Assembly (NCBI GenBank): GCA_045599645.1
Contig: JAZRWI010000076.1
Span: 1-64,000 of the forward strand
Origin: RUG334 sp045599645
GTDB lineage: Bacteria > Muiribacteriota > Ozemobacteria > Ozemobacterales > Ozemobacteraceae
Direction: 5' to 3'
Length of the DNA stretch: 64,000 nucleotides
The translations under genes were made by a program, and so were the position numbers. A model generated the notes under the pieces. That model worked only from the letters and a program-made list of their open reading frames with translations. It was not told the origin of the DNA and did not search any database. This document shows, in pieces, positions 45,829 to 53,205 of this stretch (positions are counted from its first letter, which is position 1; every line of letters starts with the position of its first letter).

Positions 45829-46611
45829 TTAGTAATCGTCATCAGAGTCATCTGAGACATTAGGTGTTAATTTTACTGTTCTAAGCTGGGCCCATACGTC
45901 TATGACGCCAAGCCAAACCAGAAACTGAGCAAAAATTAACGCTATAAGTGATAATCCCACTCTGGTAAACAACCCTATCTTGTATTTGTCATACATGAAG
46001 AACAGTAGCGAGAAGCCTGCAATTAAATACAAAAAGCTACTCATCATGAAACAATTTGCACCGAGGATGCGAATTATTTCACTTCCTGGCAGACCTTCCA
46101 TTTGTCCTATCAGCAGATACATTACCCAGCCAGCGATATACAACCATATAAGGTTCCAATCGAAGCACCAATCCTTGAAAGGAGGTAAAGGCTCCATTTT
46201 GAAGCCAAACCTTGGTGCAAGCCAGGCGGAAATGCTATATAAGGCCAAGAGGCTTACCAAGTGCCACATAAAATACAAAGCCGATGGAACAAGGGGTCTG
46301 GACATTTCGGCTATTCTGTCGAAATTCTGCTTCAGGACATCTACGATTTCCTGAGGGTCTACGCCTTCTTGTTTCTGAGCCTTGATTCGTTCTTCTACAA
46401 CAACCAGCTGCTTTTTAAACTCTTCTTCGAAGGGCTTAAACATATCTTTGCTGGCATTCGGACCATTTTTTATAATCCAGGTGCCAGTTGAACATGCTGT
46501 TGCTGATAGCAGGGCCAGACATACCGCATTAAGTGGGGTTAGACCCATCTTAACAGCAAGGTATAAAAATGCCGCGGGCATTATTATTAATGCTGCAAGC
46601 ATGAGAGCCAT
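45829..46611 (-). CDS. DUF2232 (YybS-like) membrane protein
   Basis: A 260-residue membrane protein with about seven hydrophobic segments. Positions about 72-112 form a soluble, charged stretch. The family is assigned partly by position: YybS-like DUF2232 proteins are encoded beside rplI in many Firmicutes, and the hydrophobic pattern fits (TPLNAVCLALLSATACSTG near the N-terminus, ALYFMWHLVSLLALYS in the middle). The C-terminus is acidic (SDDSDDDY). Function of the family is unknown. Confidence 0.72.
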   Translation of the reverse strand: MALMLAALIIMPAAFLYLAVKMGLTPLNAVCLALLSATACSTGTWIIKNGPNASKDMFKPFEEEFKKQLVVVEERIKAQKQEGVDPQEIVDVLKQNFDRIAEMSRPLVPSALYFMWHLVSLLALYSISAWLAPRFGFKMEPLPPFKDWCFDWNLIWLYIAGWVMYLLIGQMEGLPGSEIIRILGANCFMMSSFLYLIAGFSLLFFMYDKYKIGLFTRVGLSLIALIFAQFLVWLGVIDVWAQLRTVKLTPNVSDDSDDDY

Positions 46612-46631
46612 GGACAGCGTTCCTTACTCTA

Positions 46632-46859
46632 TTAAACGTTAGCGAAAGGAAGGAGAGCCATATTGCGAGCGCGCTTAATGGCAGTGGTCAAATGCTTCTG
46701 ATGAGCAGTGCAAGTACCAGTTGATCTGCGGCTAGTGATCTTGCCACGATCATTGATATATCTCTTCAAGCGAGCAACGTCCTTATAGTCGATAAATGTA
46801 ACTTTATCTTTACAGAAATGGCATACTTTTCTGTGTCTGTGTCTTTTAAATTCGGTCAT
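46632..46859 (-). CDS. rpsR: 30S ribosomal protein S18
   Basis: Ribosomal protein bS18 (75 residues), which binds next to S6 on the small-subunit platform. Typical motifs are CHFCKDKVTFIDYKDVARLK, RYINDRGKITSRRSTGTC and HQKHLTTAIKRARNMALLPF. CGGAGG lies before the ATG. It is in the rpsF-ssb-rpsR order common to most bacteria. Confidence 0.97.
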   Translation of the reverse strand: MTEFKRHRHRKVCHFCKDKVTFIDYKDVARLKRYINDRGKITSRRSTGTCTAHQKHLTTAIKRARNMALLPFANV

Positions 46860-46905
46860 TTTATTTCCTCCGATAAATCGTAAATAACATGCAATTAATT
46901 AAATC

Positions 46906-47334
46906 TTAGAATGGAACAGCGTCATCATCTACTGGTGAGAAATCGGCTGCGAAGCCTACATCTTCACTACCAGCGCTTCCGTCAGCTGCATCACGACCTG
47001 AGCCTGAGCCGAGGAACTGGACGTTATCTGCAACGATTTCAGTGATAGTGCGTTTCTGGCCATCCTGAGTTTCGTAACTGCGATTCTGCAATCTGCCTTC
47101 TACTAGAACTGGGCGACCTTTTGTAAGGAATTTTTGGCAGTTTTCGCCAGATTTACCCCAGACTATAATATTGAAATAGCTGGTTTCTTTTTTGAATTCG
47201 CCGTCATTTCCCTTGTAGTTTCTGTTAACAGCAATACTGAAGTTTGCTACAGAAGTTCCCTGAGGAGTGTGACGAAGTTCCGGGTCTCTGGTTAAGTTAC
47301 CGAGCAAAAATACTTTGTTAAGATTACCTGCCAT
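46906..47334 (-). CDS. ssb: Single-stranded DNA-binding protein
   Basis: SSB (142 residues) coats single-stranded DNA during replication and repair. The OB fold shows NKVFLLGNLTRDPELRHTP, FSIAVNR, YFNIIVWGKSGENC and LVEGRLQNRSYE. The flexible tail ends in the acidic DDDAVPF, the partner-binding tip. I use the ATG at 47334. An in-frame GTG at 47355 overlaps the end of rpsF and cannot be excluded because neither has an ideal ribosome site. Confidence 0.95.
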   Translation of the reverse strand: MAGNLNKVFLLGNLTRDPELRHTPQGTSVANFSIAVNRNYKGNDGEFKKETSYFNIIVWGKSGENCQKFLTKGRPVLVEGRLQNRSYETQDGQKRTITEIVADNVQFLGSGSGRDAADGSAGSEDVGFAADFSPVDDDAVPF

Positions 47335-47347
47335 AGTAGATGTTCTT

Positions 47348-47635
47348 TTACTCACCGCGAACGGTAGTCATGAAGCGAAGAATAGTCTGATTGATCAGAT
47401 ATGTTCTTTCGAGTTCTTTGAGAGCTTCGCCAGTAGCCTGGAAATTAATAAGAACATAATTACCTTCGGTATGCTTTTCTACTGGATAAGCGAGAGGACG
47501 GCGGCCCCATTTGTCGATTTTTTCAATCTGGCCACCATTTTTGGTAATAGCAGTTTCTACTTTACCAATGAGGGCATCGAGAGCTTCGTTTTCGATACCG
47601 GGTTCGGTAAAAAACAAGGTTTCGTAAGGTTTCAC
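47348..47635 (-). CDS. rpsF: 30S ribosomal protein S6
   Basis: Ribosomal protein bS6 (95 residues): YETLFFTEPGIENEALDALI, WGRRPLAYPVEKHTEGNYVL and LERTYLINQTILRFMTTV are diagnostic. It starts at a GTG with GGGAGG upstream. First gene of the operon, behind the promoter at 47712-47740. Confidence 0.96.
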   Translation of the reverse strand: MKPYETLFFTEPGIENEALDALIGKVETAITKNGGQIEKIDKWGRRPLAYPVEKHTEGNYVLINFQATGEALKELERTYLINQTILRFMTTVRGE

Positions 47636-47711
47636 TACAGAAAACCTCCCTTCGGATAAATTTTAAGCCCCTTCCACTTCTTTTTGGGGAGGAGCAGGGA
47701 TGTACCGTGGG

Positions 47712-47740
47712 ATAATATCACTAATGGTACGGTTTTGCAA
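47712..47740 (-). promoter_or_regulatory. Promoter of the rpsF operon
   Basis: On the minus strand TTGCAA, exactly 17 bp, then TATTAT, about 80 bp upstream of rpsF. GTACCG and GGTACGG lie either side of the -10 box. Confidence 0.7.
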
Positions 47741-47760
47741 GAAAAAATTTATTAAAATAA

Positions 47761-47876
47761 TTCATAATTCACAATGCACAATGCACAATTCATAATTATT
47801 GGTTCATGATATGTTACTAGCTTGGTGATTTATTCGAATGCATAATTCATAATTCATAATGCATAATTGATTGTTG
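47761..47876. repeat. Low-complexity heptamer-like repeats (ATAATTC/ACAATGC type)
   Basis: Two clusters of imperfect 7-bp repeats (ATAATTC, ACAATGC, ACAATTC) lie around 47761-47798 and 47841-47870. The same sequence type is at 58165-58197 and, inverted, at 58447-58485. No gene is visible in 47636-48027. Confidence 0.65.
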
Positions 47877-47930
47877 ATTGATTGGGTTTGCTACAGTTTC
47901 GACCAAGTTAGTGCTAAGCGGTGCTTTTTC

Positions 47931-48022
47931 TCGGCTGACAGCTGGTGGTCGATGGCTGTTAGCGGCTGTTTTCTCGGCTGATAGCTGGTGGCCGACGGCT
48001 GTTAGCGGCTGTTTTCTCGGCC
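47931..48022. repeat. 43-bp tandem repeat, about two copies
   Basis: The unit starts TCGGCTGACAGCTGGTGGTC, then GATGGCTGTTAGCGGCTGTT and TTC. Starts are at 47931, 47974 and a partial at 48017. It consists of interleaved AGC/GGC palindromic words and runs up to the 3' end of the adjacent glycosyltransferase gene. Confidence 0.75.
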
Positions 48023-48027
48023 AAAAG

Positions 48028-49149
48028 CTAATAGCCAGTAGCCAACAGCTTTTTATAAACTTTTTCGGTTTCTAAGCCAAATTGCTTTAAAACAAAGTGT
48101 TCTTCAATGCGCTTCCTGCCAGCAACACCCATCTGCTTGCACTTGTCAGGATTAAGAACCAGATATCTGATTTTTTCAGCCATAGCATCAGAATCGTGAA
48201 TTCCAGTGATGAAACCTGTTTCACCTTCTACAATCAGTTCAGGTATAACCCCTACTCTTGTGCTTACAACAGGCAAACCAGATGCCATATATTCCAAGGT
48301 TGCTCTGGAATTGGCTTCAGAACCAATAGAAGTTATAATACCAACATCCATAGAAGCAATTACAGAGGGTAAATCTTTACACTTGCCGACAAAAATCAGT
48401 CTATCAAGAACACCAAGCAATTCTGCTTCACCCTTTAACCAGACAAGGCTTCTTTCACATTCATAACCAACACAGACAAGCTTTACTGTTTTAGGTAGAT
48501 CTTTAAGTGCTGCAAGAGTTTTTAAAGCATATTCATGACCTTTGACAGGTGACAATCTTCCTAAAAGACAAACAAGGAAATCTTCTTCAGAAACTCCTAT
48601 TTCTTTTCTGAAAGCACCATTAGAAGCATCTGGCCGGAAACGATTCACATCGACACAACCATAAACCACACTGATTCTATCATCCGCAAGATATAGATTC
48701 TTGCGGCAGACATCCTTATGAAGCTGAGAACTGCAAATAATGTGATCAGTCCAGTTATGATAAAGCCACACATTTCCTAGATGCTTATTCGGTGGTCTTA
48801 TGTCTGATCTTACTCTTACAACAGCAGCTTTAGGACAAACCTTTTTTGTAACAAGAGCCGGCAACCATGAATTTTTATTTATATTAGCAGATACAATATC
48901 TGGATTGAAATGCTTTAAAACATGTTTTAAATGTTTTGTGCACTGCACCAGTCCCAACAAACTTTCATCATTTAGCCTTAGTTTGTCATCACATGGGATT
49001 CCTAAACTTAAAGCATAGTTCATTGGTTTTCCTGGTTCCGTCATGAGCAAAACCTCATGTCCAAGCTTAATCAATTCAGCAGATACATTGACACAATAGG
49101 CAGAGGCTGCACTCCAATTAGGAGAGTTTAATATTTGAATAATCTTCAT
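48028..49149 (-). CDS. GT4 family glycosyltransferase
   Basis: A 373-residue GT-B enzyme, probably for surface polysaccharide or lipopolysaccharide. The acceptor domain starts MKIIQILNSPNWSAASAYCV. The donor domain has CLLGRLSPVKGHEYALKTL, FVGKCKDLPSVIASMDVGII, then SRATLEYMASGLPVVSTRVG and FITGIHDSDAMAEKIRYL. This is close in style to the domains of the tandem enzyme at 40972-43056. It lies downstream of murC on the same strand (108-bp gap). Substrate unknown. Confidence 0.88.
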   Translation of the reverse strand: MKIIQILNSPNWSAASAYCVNVSAELIKLGHEVLLMTEPGKPMNYALSLGIPCDDKLRLNDESLLGLVQCTKHLKHVLKHFNPDIVSANINKNSWLPALVTKKVCPKAAVVRVRSDIRPPNKHLGNVWLYHNWTDHIICSSQLHKDVCRKNLYLADDRISVVYGCVDVNRFRPDASNGAFRKEIGVSEEDFLVCLLGRLSPVKGHEYALKTLAALKDLPKTVKLVCVGYECERSLVWLKGEAELLGVLDRLIFVGKCKDLPSVIASMDVGIITSIGSEANSRATLEYMASGLPVVSTRVGVIPELIVEGETGFITGIHDSDAMAEKIRYLVLNPDKCKQMGVAGRKRIEEHFVLKQFGLETEKVYKKLLATGY

Positions 49150-49257
49150 AAGAATAATATATCACAAGAATAAACACATAAGCGACAGCCTGAACTATAA
49201 TTTGCAAAACAAATCATTTAAAGGCTGTTTAAACTTAATCTTAGATGCAGGACTAAT

Positions 49258-50625
49258 TCATTCTTTTGATGAAATCATCTGCAAAAGAACCGGACACATC
49301 TTATTTACATCGCGAGCGCCCATAACTAGAATCATGTCACCAGACTTAGCCTTACCAACTATATCTTCCATGATTTTTTCACGGGAACCGGGACAGCTTG
49401 CATGCTTTACACGGCCGCCAACTGCGTCAATAAGATCCTTAGAGCAAATGTTCTTATCAACAGTTCCACCACCATAATAAATTTCATCAAGATAGAGATA
49501 TTCATTATCGCGAACAGTTGAGAAAACGCTGACAAGCTGGTCTCTTGTAAAGCTTGTAGGACCAAAGCCATGTGGCTGATAAACAAAGAAGCATCTGTCT
49601 GAAGCTTTTCTGGCTGCTTCCATGGCAGCAGCAATTTCAGCCGGGTTGTGGGCGAAATCGTCAATTACAGTAATTCCATTGGCAACACCTATTTTTTCGA
49701 AGCGGCGCTTCATACCACCAAAGGCATTCATGGCATCAGCAATAGCTTCAAGACTGAGACCACATTCCAAGCCAATAGCAACGGCAGCCAGAATGTTCTT
49801 CATGTTATGTTCACCAGGAAGCTTAACTTCAAAATGAACGCCAGAAATATCAAATTCAGCAGCAACATGACCAAGCTTAATGTTTTCAGCACGATAATCA
49901 GCATTCTCAGCAAGACCGTAGGTTTTTACTTTCTTGGAGCACTTCTTTACCAGTTCCATAGCATGGGGGTCATCAGCACATACTAGTCTCAAACCATCAT
50001 CTGAAGTATGTTCAAAGAACTGCAGAAACAAATCTTCCAATTCACTGATGGTTTTATGGTCATGTGAAATATTTGTTACAACAGAAATATATGGTTTGTA
50101 TTTAACAATAGAGCCGTCTGATTCATCGGCTTCAATAACAAAGTGTTCACCAGAGCCCTGGAAAGCATTTGTATCAAGACCTGAAATAATACCACCAACA
50201 GCGCAGGAAGGTTCCAGACCGCAATATCTGAGAACCCAGGCAACAAGACCAGTGGTAGTAGTCTTACCTGCAGTACCGCCAATAGCAATACCCTTCTTTG
50301 CATTAAACATCTGAGCAAGAAGGTCAGAACGCATAATCTGTTCAACACCCAATCTTTCGGCTGTAACAACATCAGGAACAGTGCTTTCTACAGCAGTAGA
50401 CTTTACAATCTTGAAATCAGAGGCCTTTAAGCCTGTTTCCTTCATAAACTGTTCCGGGCCGGTGCCGTCCTGTGAATAAAGCTTTACGCCCATTTCCTTA
50501 AGACGTTTGCAATAATCACCATCAAGATTTCTATCTGAACCGGCTACCTTAAAACCTGCCAGGTGGAGAATTTTTGCCAGGCCACTCATGCCCATGCCGC
50601 CGATTCCAATAAAAAATGCGTTCAT
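49258..50625 (-). CDS. murC: UDP-N-acetylmuramate--L-alanine ligase MurC
   Basis: A cytoplasmic ligase (455 residues) that adds L-alanine to UDP-MurNAc in peptidoglycan synthesis. It begins MNAFFIGIGGMGMSGLAKIL. The ATP site is GGTAGKTTTTGLVAWVL (about 110). Further motifs are VIEADESDGS, VVTNISHDH and DDFAHNPAEIAAAM in the C-terminal domain. Length is normal. The other mur genes are not nearby, which is unusual as murC often lies in the dcw cluster. Confidence 0.96.
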   Translation of the reverse strand: MNAFFIGIGGMGMSGLAKILHLAGFKVAGSDRNLDGDYCKRLKEMGVKLYSQDGTGPEQFMKETGLKASDFKIVKSTAVESTVPDVVTAERLGVEQIMRSDLLAQMFNAKKGIAIGGTAGKTTTTGLVAWVLRYCGLEPSCAVGGIISGLDTNAFQGSGEHFVIEADESDGSIVKYKPYISVVTNISHDHKTISELEDLFLQFFEHTSDDGLRLVCADDPHAMELVKKCSKKVKTYGLAENADYRAENIKLGHVAAEFDISGVHFEVKLPGEHNMKNILAAVAIGLECGLSLEAIADAMNAFGGMKRRFEKIGVANGITVIDDFAHNPAEIAAAMEAARKASDRCFFVYQPHGFGPTSFTRDQLVSVFSTVRDNEYLYLDEIYYGGGTVDKNICSKDLIDAVGGRVKHASCPGSREKIMEDIVGKAKSGDMILVMGARDVNKMCPVLLQMISSKE

Positions 50626-50674
50626 TTAATACGCCCCCAAGTTAGTAATATAACCTAGGTATCGGCATAAATAG

Positions 50675-50922
50675 GTGAAGTATCTACTACGTAGATGTGA
50701 AGTTTTAGCGAAGCTAAAGTGAAGTTTTGGCTTCGCCAAAGTGAAGTATCTGCTACGCAGATGTGAGACCCCTCTCCTTCACAAGCGTCAGCTTACTTCA
50801 CAGCGGAGCTACTTCACAAGCGTCAGCTTACTTCACAAGCGTCAGCTTACTTCACAGCGAAGCTACTTCACAGCGCAGCTACTTCACAAGCGTCAGCTTA
50901 CTTCACAGCGCAGCTACTTCAC
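50675..50922. repeat. Large hairpin array with ACTTCAC/GTGAAGT linker
   Basis: The left part has GTGAAG linkers around ATCTAC-TAC-GTAGAT, TTTAGC-GAA-GCTAAA, TTTGGC-TTC-GCCAAA and ATCTGC-TAC-GCAGAT. The right part has the inverse linker ACTTCAC, used about eight times around AAGC-GTCA-GCTT and AGC-GNA-GCT units. The orientation flips near 50765-50780. The last linker supplies the TGA stop of the lipoprotein gene at 50919. It lies between murC and that gene. Confidence 0.85.
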
Positions 50923-51551
50923 TCCAACGTCTTAAACGTGTAGTCCTGGGAAATGGTCTGGGCAGCTTCAACACTGTGACGGCTGGCTACTATTCTGAAA
51001 TGATAAGTAGTTCCACGGAACAGGGAATTTATCTGAACTCTGTGAAGAATGGTCAGGTCTGTTGAAACATAAGTCTTGTAGCCATAGAGTTCATTAGTGC
51101 CATATTCGATATAACCATCAGATTCAATGTCTGTTTCCCATTCAATAATAGCAGAATCAGAATCAACAACAGACACATTTACAGCATTTATCTGAGGTTG
51201 GGGAACCATTGTTGCATCAACAACAGAAATAGTTACATTGTTTGCGACAACGAGAGTTTTGTTGGTTAAAGAAAGCTTTTCACCTGTTGAAGCAGCTCTA
51301 TAGCTAAATGTATAAACCCCAACAGGAAGGTTTGCAGAGAAACGACCGTAAGCATCAACCGGAATGACAAATTCCCCAGCCTCACTGGTTGCTATTACTG
51401 TTGAATTGGCAGCATCAAGATATGTGCCTGTAACAGTGCCGAATTCGCCGTCAGAAGAGGTTCTTGCATTGCCAGAGCAGCCAGCAAGTGAAAGCGTTGC
51501 TATAAGCATCAGGATTAATAATAGAATTGAAGCAGATCTAGCGTTGGACAT
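50919..51551 (-). CDS. Lipoprotein with carboxypeptidase-regulatory-like and fibronectin III domains
   Basis: A 210-residue lipoprotein. The signal peptide ends in a clear lipobox LSLAGC. A prealbumin-like domain follows (about 37-105, GTYLDAANSTVIATSEAGEF to GVYTFSYRA), then a fibronectin III-like domain (about 115-210, AIIEWETDIESDGYIEYG and GTTYHFRIVASR). The FN3 part resembles those in purple acid phosphatases, but no enzyme domain is attached. The ATG at 51551 has AGGTGA upstream and overlaps the preceding gene by 14 bp. Last gene of the envelope operon. Confidence 0.82.
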   Translation of the reverse strand: MSNARSASILLLILMLIATLSLAGCSGNARTSSDGEFGTVTGTYLDAANSTVIATSEAGEFVIPVDAYGRFSANLPVGVYTFSYRAASTGEKLSLTNKTLVVANNVTISVVDATMVPQPQINAVNVSVVDSDSAIIEWETDIESDGYIEYGTNELYGYKTYVSTDLTILHRVQINSLFRGTTYHFRIVASRHSVEAAQTISQDYTFKTLE

Positions 51552-53205
51552 TATATTCACCTGCGGGACTTAATGTTACAGAAGCTGCAGTAAGATTACC
51601 GTAGCCGTTTTTAGCAAACTGAATGTTATACTTGCCTGGTTCCATGTTATAAATTACGTATTCACCCATAGAATCTGTAGTTGCAGTATGACTTGTTCCG
51701 GAAACAGTGACTTTTACACCTTCAATAGGAGCGCCTGTTCGTTCGTCTGTTACACGACCGCGCAGAACTGCTTTTCTGAGGTCAACCACAGTCTTCATTC
51801 TGTTGAAGAACATGCCAGACTGCTTGGATTTAAGCTTAAAAACGCCTTCTTCCATCTTGAGGGTATAAATATCAGTGCCCTTGTCTTCAAAGCGGTATTT
51901 CCAGTTGGAATTCAAGGCTGTAAGTCTGTAATTAACATGAACAAGTGTTTCATTCTTTCTGAATTCAAATCTGAATGGATGAACCATCAGTCTGATATCC
52001 CTGTAATTTCTCATGATTGTCTGAGTTGCCAGAGAGAAATCAGTCCATGTGTTACCCTGCCAGTCACGGAATTCTTTTGCTACATTTTCTCTGAACCAAA
52101 TCTGGTCACGTTTTGAAACAGCTTCGCTCAGTTCCTTAATAAAAGCTCTGGCCCGCTGTTCGGCAAAACGTTTATTGAATACGTTGAAACCGGCATTAAA
52201 AAGTCTTACCTTTCTGTTCAAGGAATCAACCTGATTAATGGTTACAAAGAATTCAGGAATAGACGGTAAAGCGAAGTTTACTTCAAAATAATCATCGCGG
52301 CCTTCTCTTACTGCATATACAAGATCTTTGCTTAAAGCGAGTTCAAAACGCTGATTTGGTGGTGGAAGCGGTGTAAGCTTAAACTGCAGTAATATGCTTT
52401 TGGGAATACGCTTATCAGGGGTTTCTACAGTATAGAAGCCACCGACATTCTGCATATTACTGAGGAATTCACCGTTAATTTTTACAGAATCAATTTTATA
52501 ATCTATTTCATCAATAGATCTCTTATGCATTCTGTCAAAGCGCTTAAGCCAGTTTTCAAAACGCTTGTAATTTTCGTATTCAGTAGCAACATTAAACTGG
52601 TAAAGATTCTTTGCTGCGCCAGTTGGTTCCAGTTCTAACACATAGCCTTCCGGAATAATCTTTTCTTCACCATTCAAAGCCATCTTAAAGGAAACATTTC
52701 CCTTAGCAGCCCTGATGAATTCCTGATTATCGTTTGATATAACGGAACAGTCACCAAGTGATACCATGCTAGTGCCGAAACGGCTTTCAGTAACAATCTG
52801 AGCAGAATCACGAGCAGAAATCATAAGCTCTGCAGTAAAAAGCTGAAGCTGAAGACGATAATTGTTTGAATCTGGTTCAATCAAGGCTCTGAAACCAGAA
52901 TTTGGCTTAACAAGAACAAGATTATTGGCTTCCCATGTGAGAACCATATAGCCATGTTCCATAGTTCTGATGCCGTCACCAAACATAATTGTCTGGCCAT
53001 TCTTAACACGCTGCCATTCGCGAGTGCCTGACGGACAGTAATAACAAGGACCGTCACACATTACAACCACAAACTGCCCTGGAACATACATGTCACCATC
53101 AGAGTAGTTAGGTTCTGCTTCCTTTGCCAGAGCAAAAGCATTGCTGCAGCAAATAAGCGGTAGCAATAAAGCAAATATGATTGTATAAAGCAGTTTTCTT
53201 TTCAT
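51538..53205 (-). CDS. Exported FecR-like protein with C-terminal carboxypeptidase-regulatory domain
   Basis: A 555-residue secreted protein. The signal peptide (about 1-26, ending NAFALA) is followed by a FecR-like beta region (about 60-220). There GDGIRTMEHGYMVLTWEANN and VSLGDCSVISNDNQEF read like the FecR fold. A middle NTF2-like segment lies around 350-450 (ARAFIKELSEAVSKRDQIWF). The C-terminus is a CarboxypepD_reg domain (GRVTDERTGAPIEGVKVTVS, GEYVIYNMEPGKYNIQFAKN). Its start overlaps the barrel gene stop (TGATG), showing coupling. It may assemble with the barrel protein at the outer membrane. FecR-family assignment is by pattern only. Confidence 0.75.
   Translation of the reverse strand: MKRKLLYTIIFALLLPLICCSNAFALAKEAEPNYSDGDMYVPGQFVVVMCDGPCYYCPSGTREWQRVKNGQTIMFGDGIRTMEHGYMVLTWEANNLVLVKPNSGFRALIEPDSNNYRLQLQLFTAELMISARDSAQIVTESRFGTSMVSLGDCSVISNDNQEFIRAAKGNVSFKMALNGEEKIIPEGYVLELEPTGAAKNLYQFNVATEYENYKRFENWLKRFDRMHKRSIDEIDYKIDSVKINGEFLSNMQNVGGFYTVETPDKRIPKSILLQFKLTPLPPPNQRFELALSKDLVYAVREGRDDYFEVNFALPSIPEFFVTINQVDSLNRKVRLFNAGFNVFNKRFAEQRARAFIKELSEAVSKRDQIWFRENVAKEFRDWQGNTWTDFSLATQTIMRNYRDIRLMVHPFRFEFRKNETLVHVNYRLTALNSNWKYRFEDKGTDIYTLKMEEGVFKLKSKQSGMFFNRMKTVVDLRKAVLRGRVTDERTGAPIEGVKVTVSGTSHTATTDSMGEYVIYNMEPGKYNIQFAKNGYGNLTAASVTLSPAGEYNVQR

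Noticed and set aside
49185..49228. ACAGCCT/AGGCTGT inverted repeat between murC and the GT4 gene
   Set aside because: Arms are 7 bp with a 30-nt gap. The words recall the MITE end but there is no further similarity.
50675..50922. CRISPR-like array
   Set aside because: The constant part is only about 7 bp, the variable parts are palindromes of 9-16 bp, and no cas genes are present.
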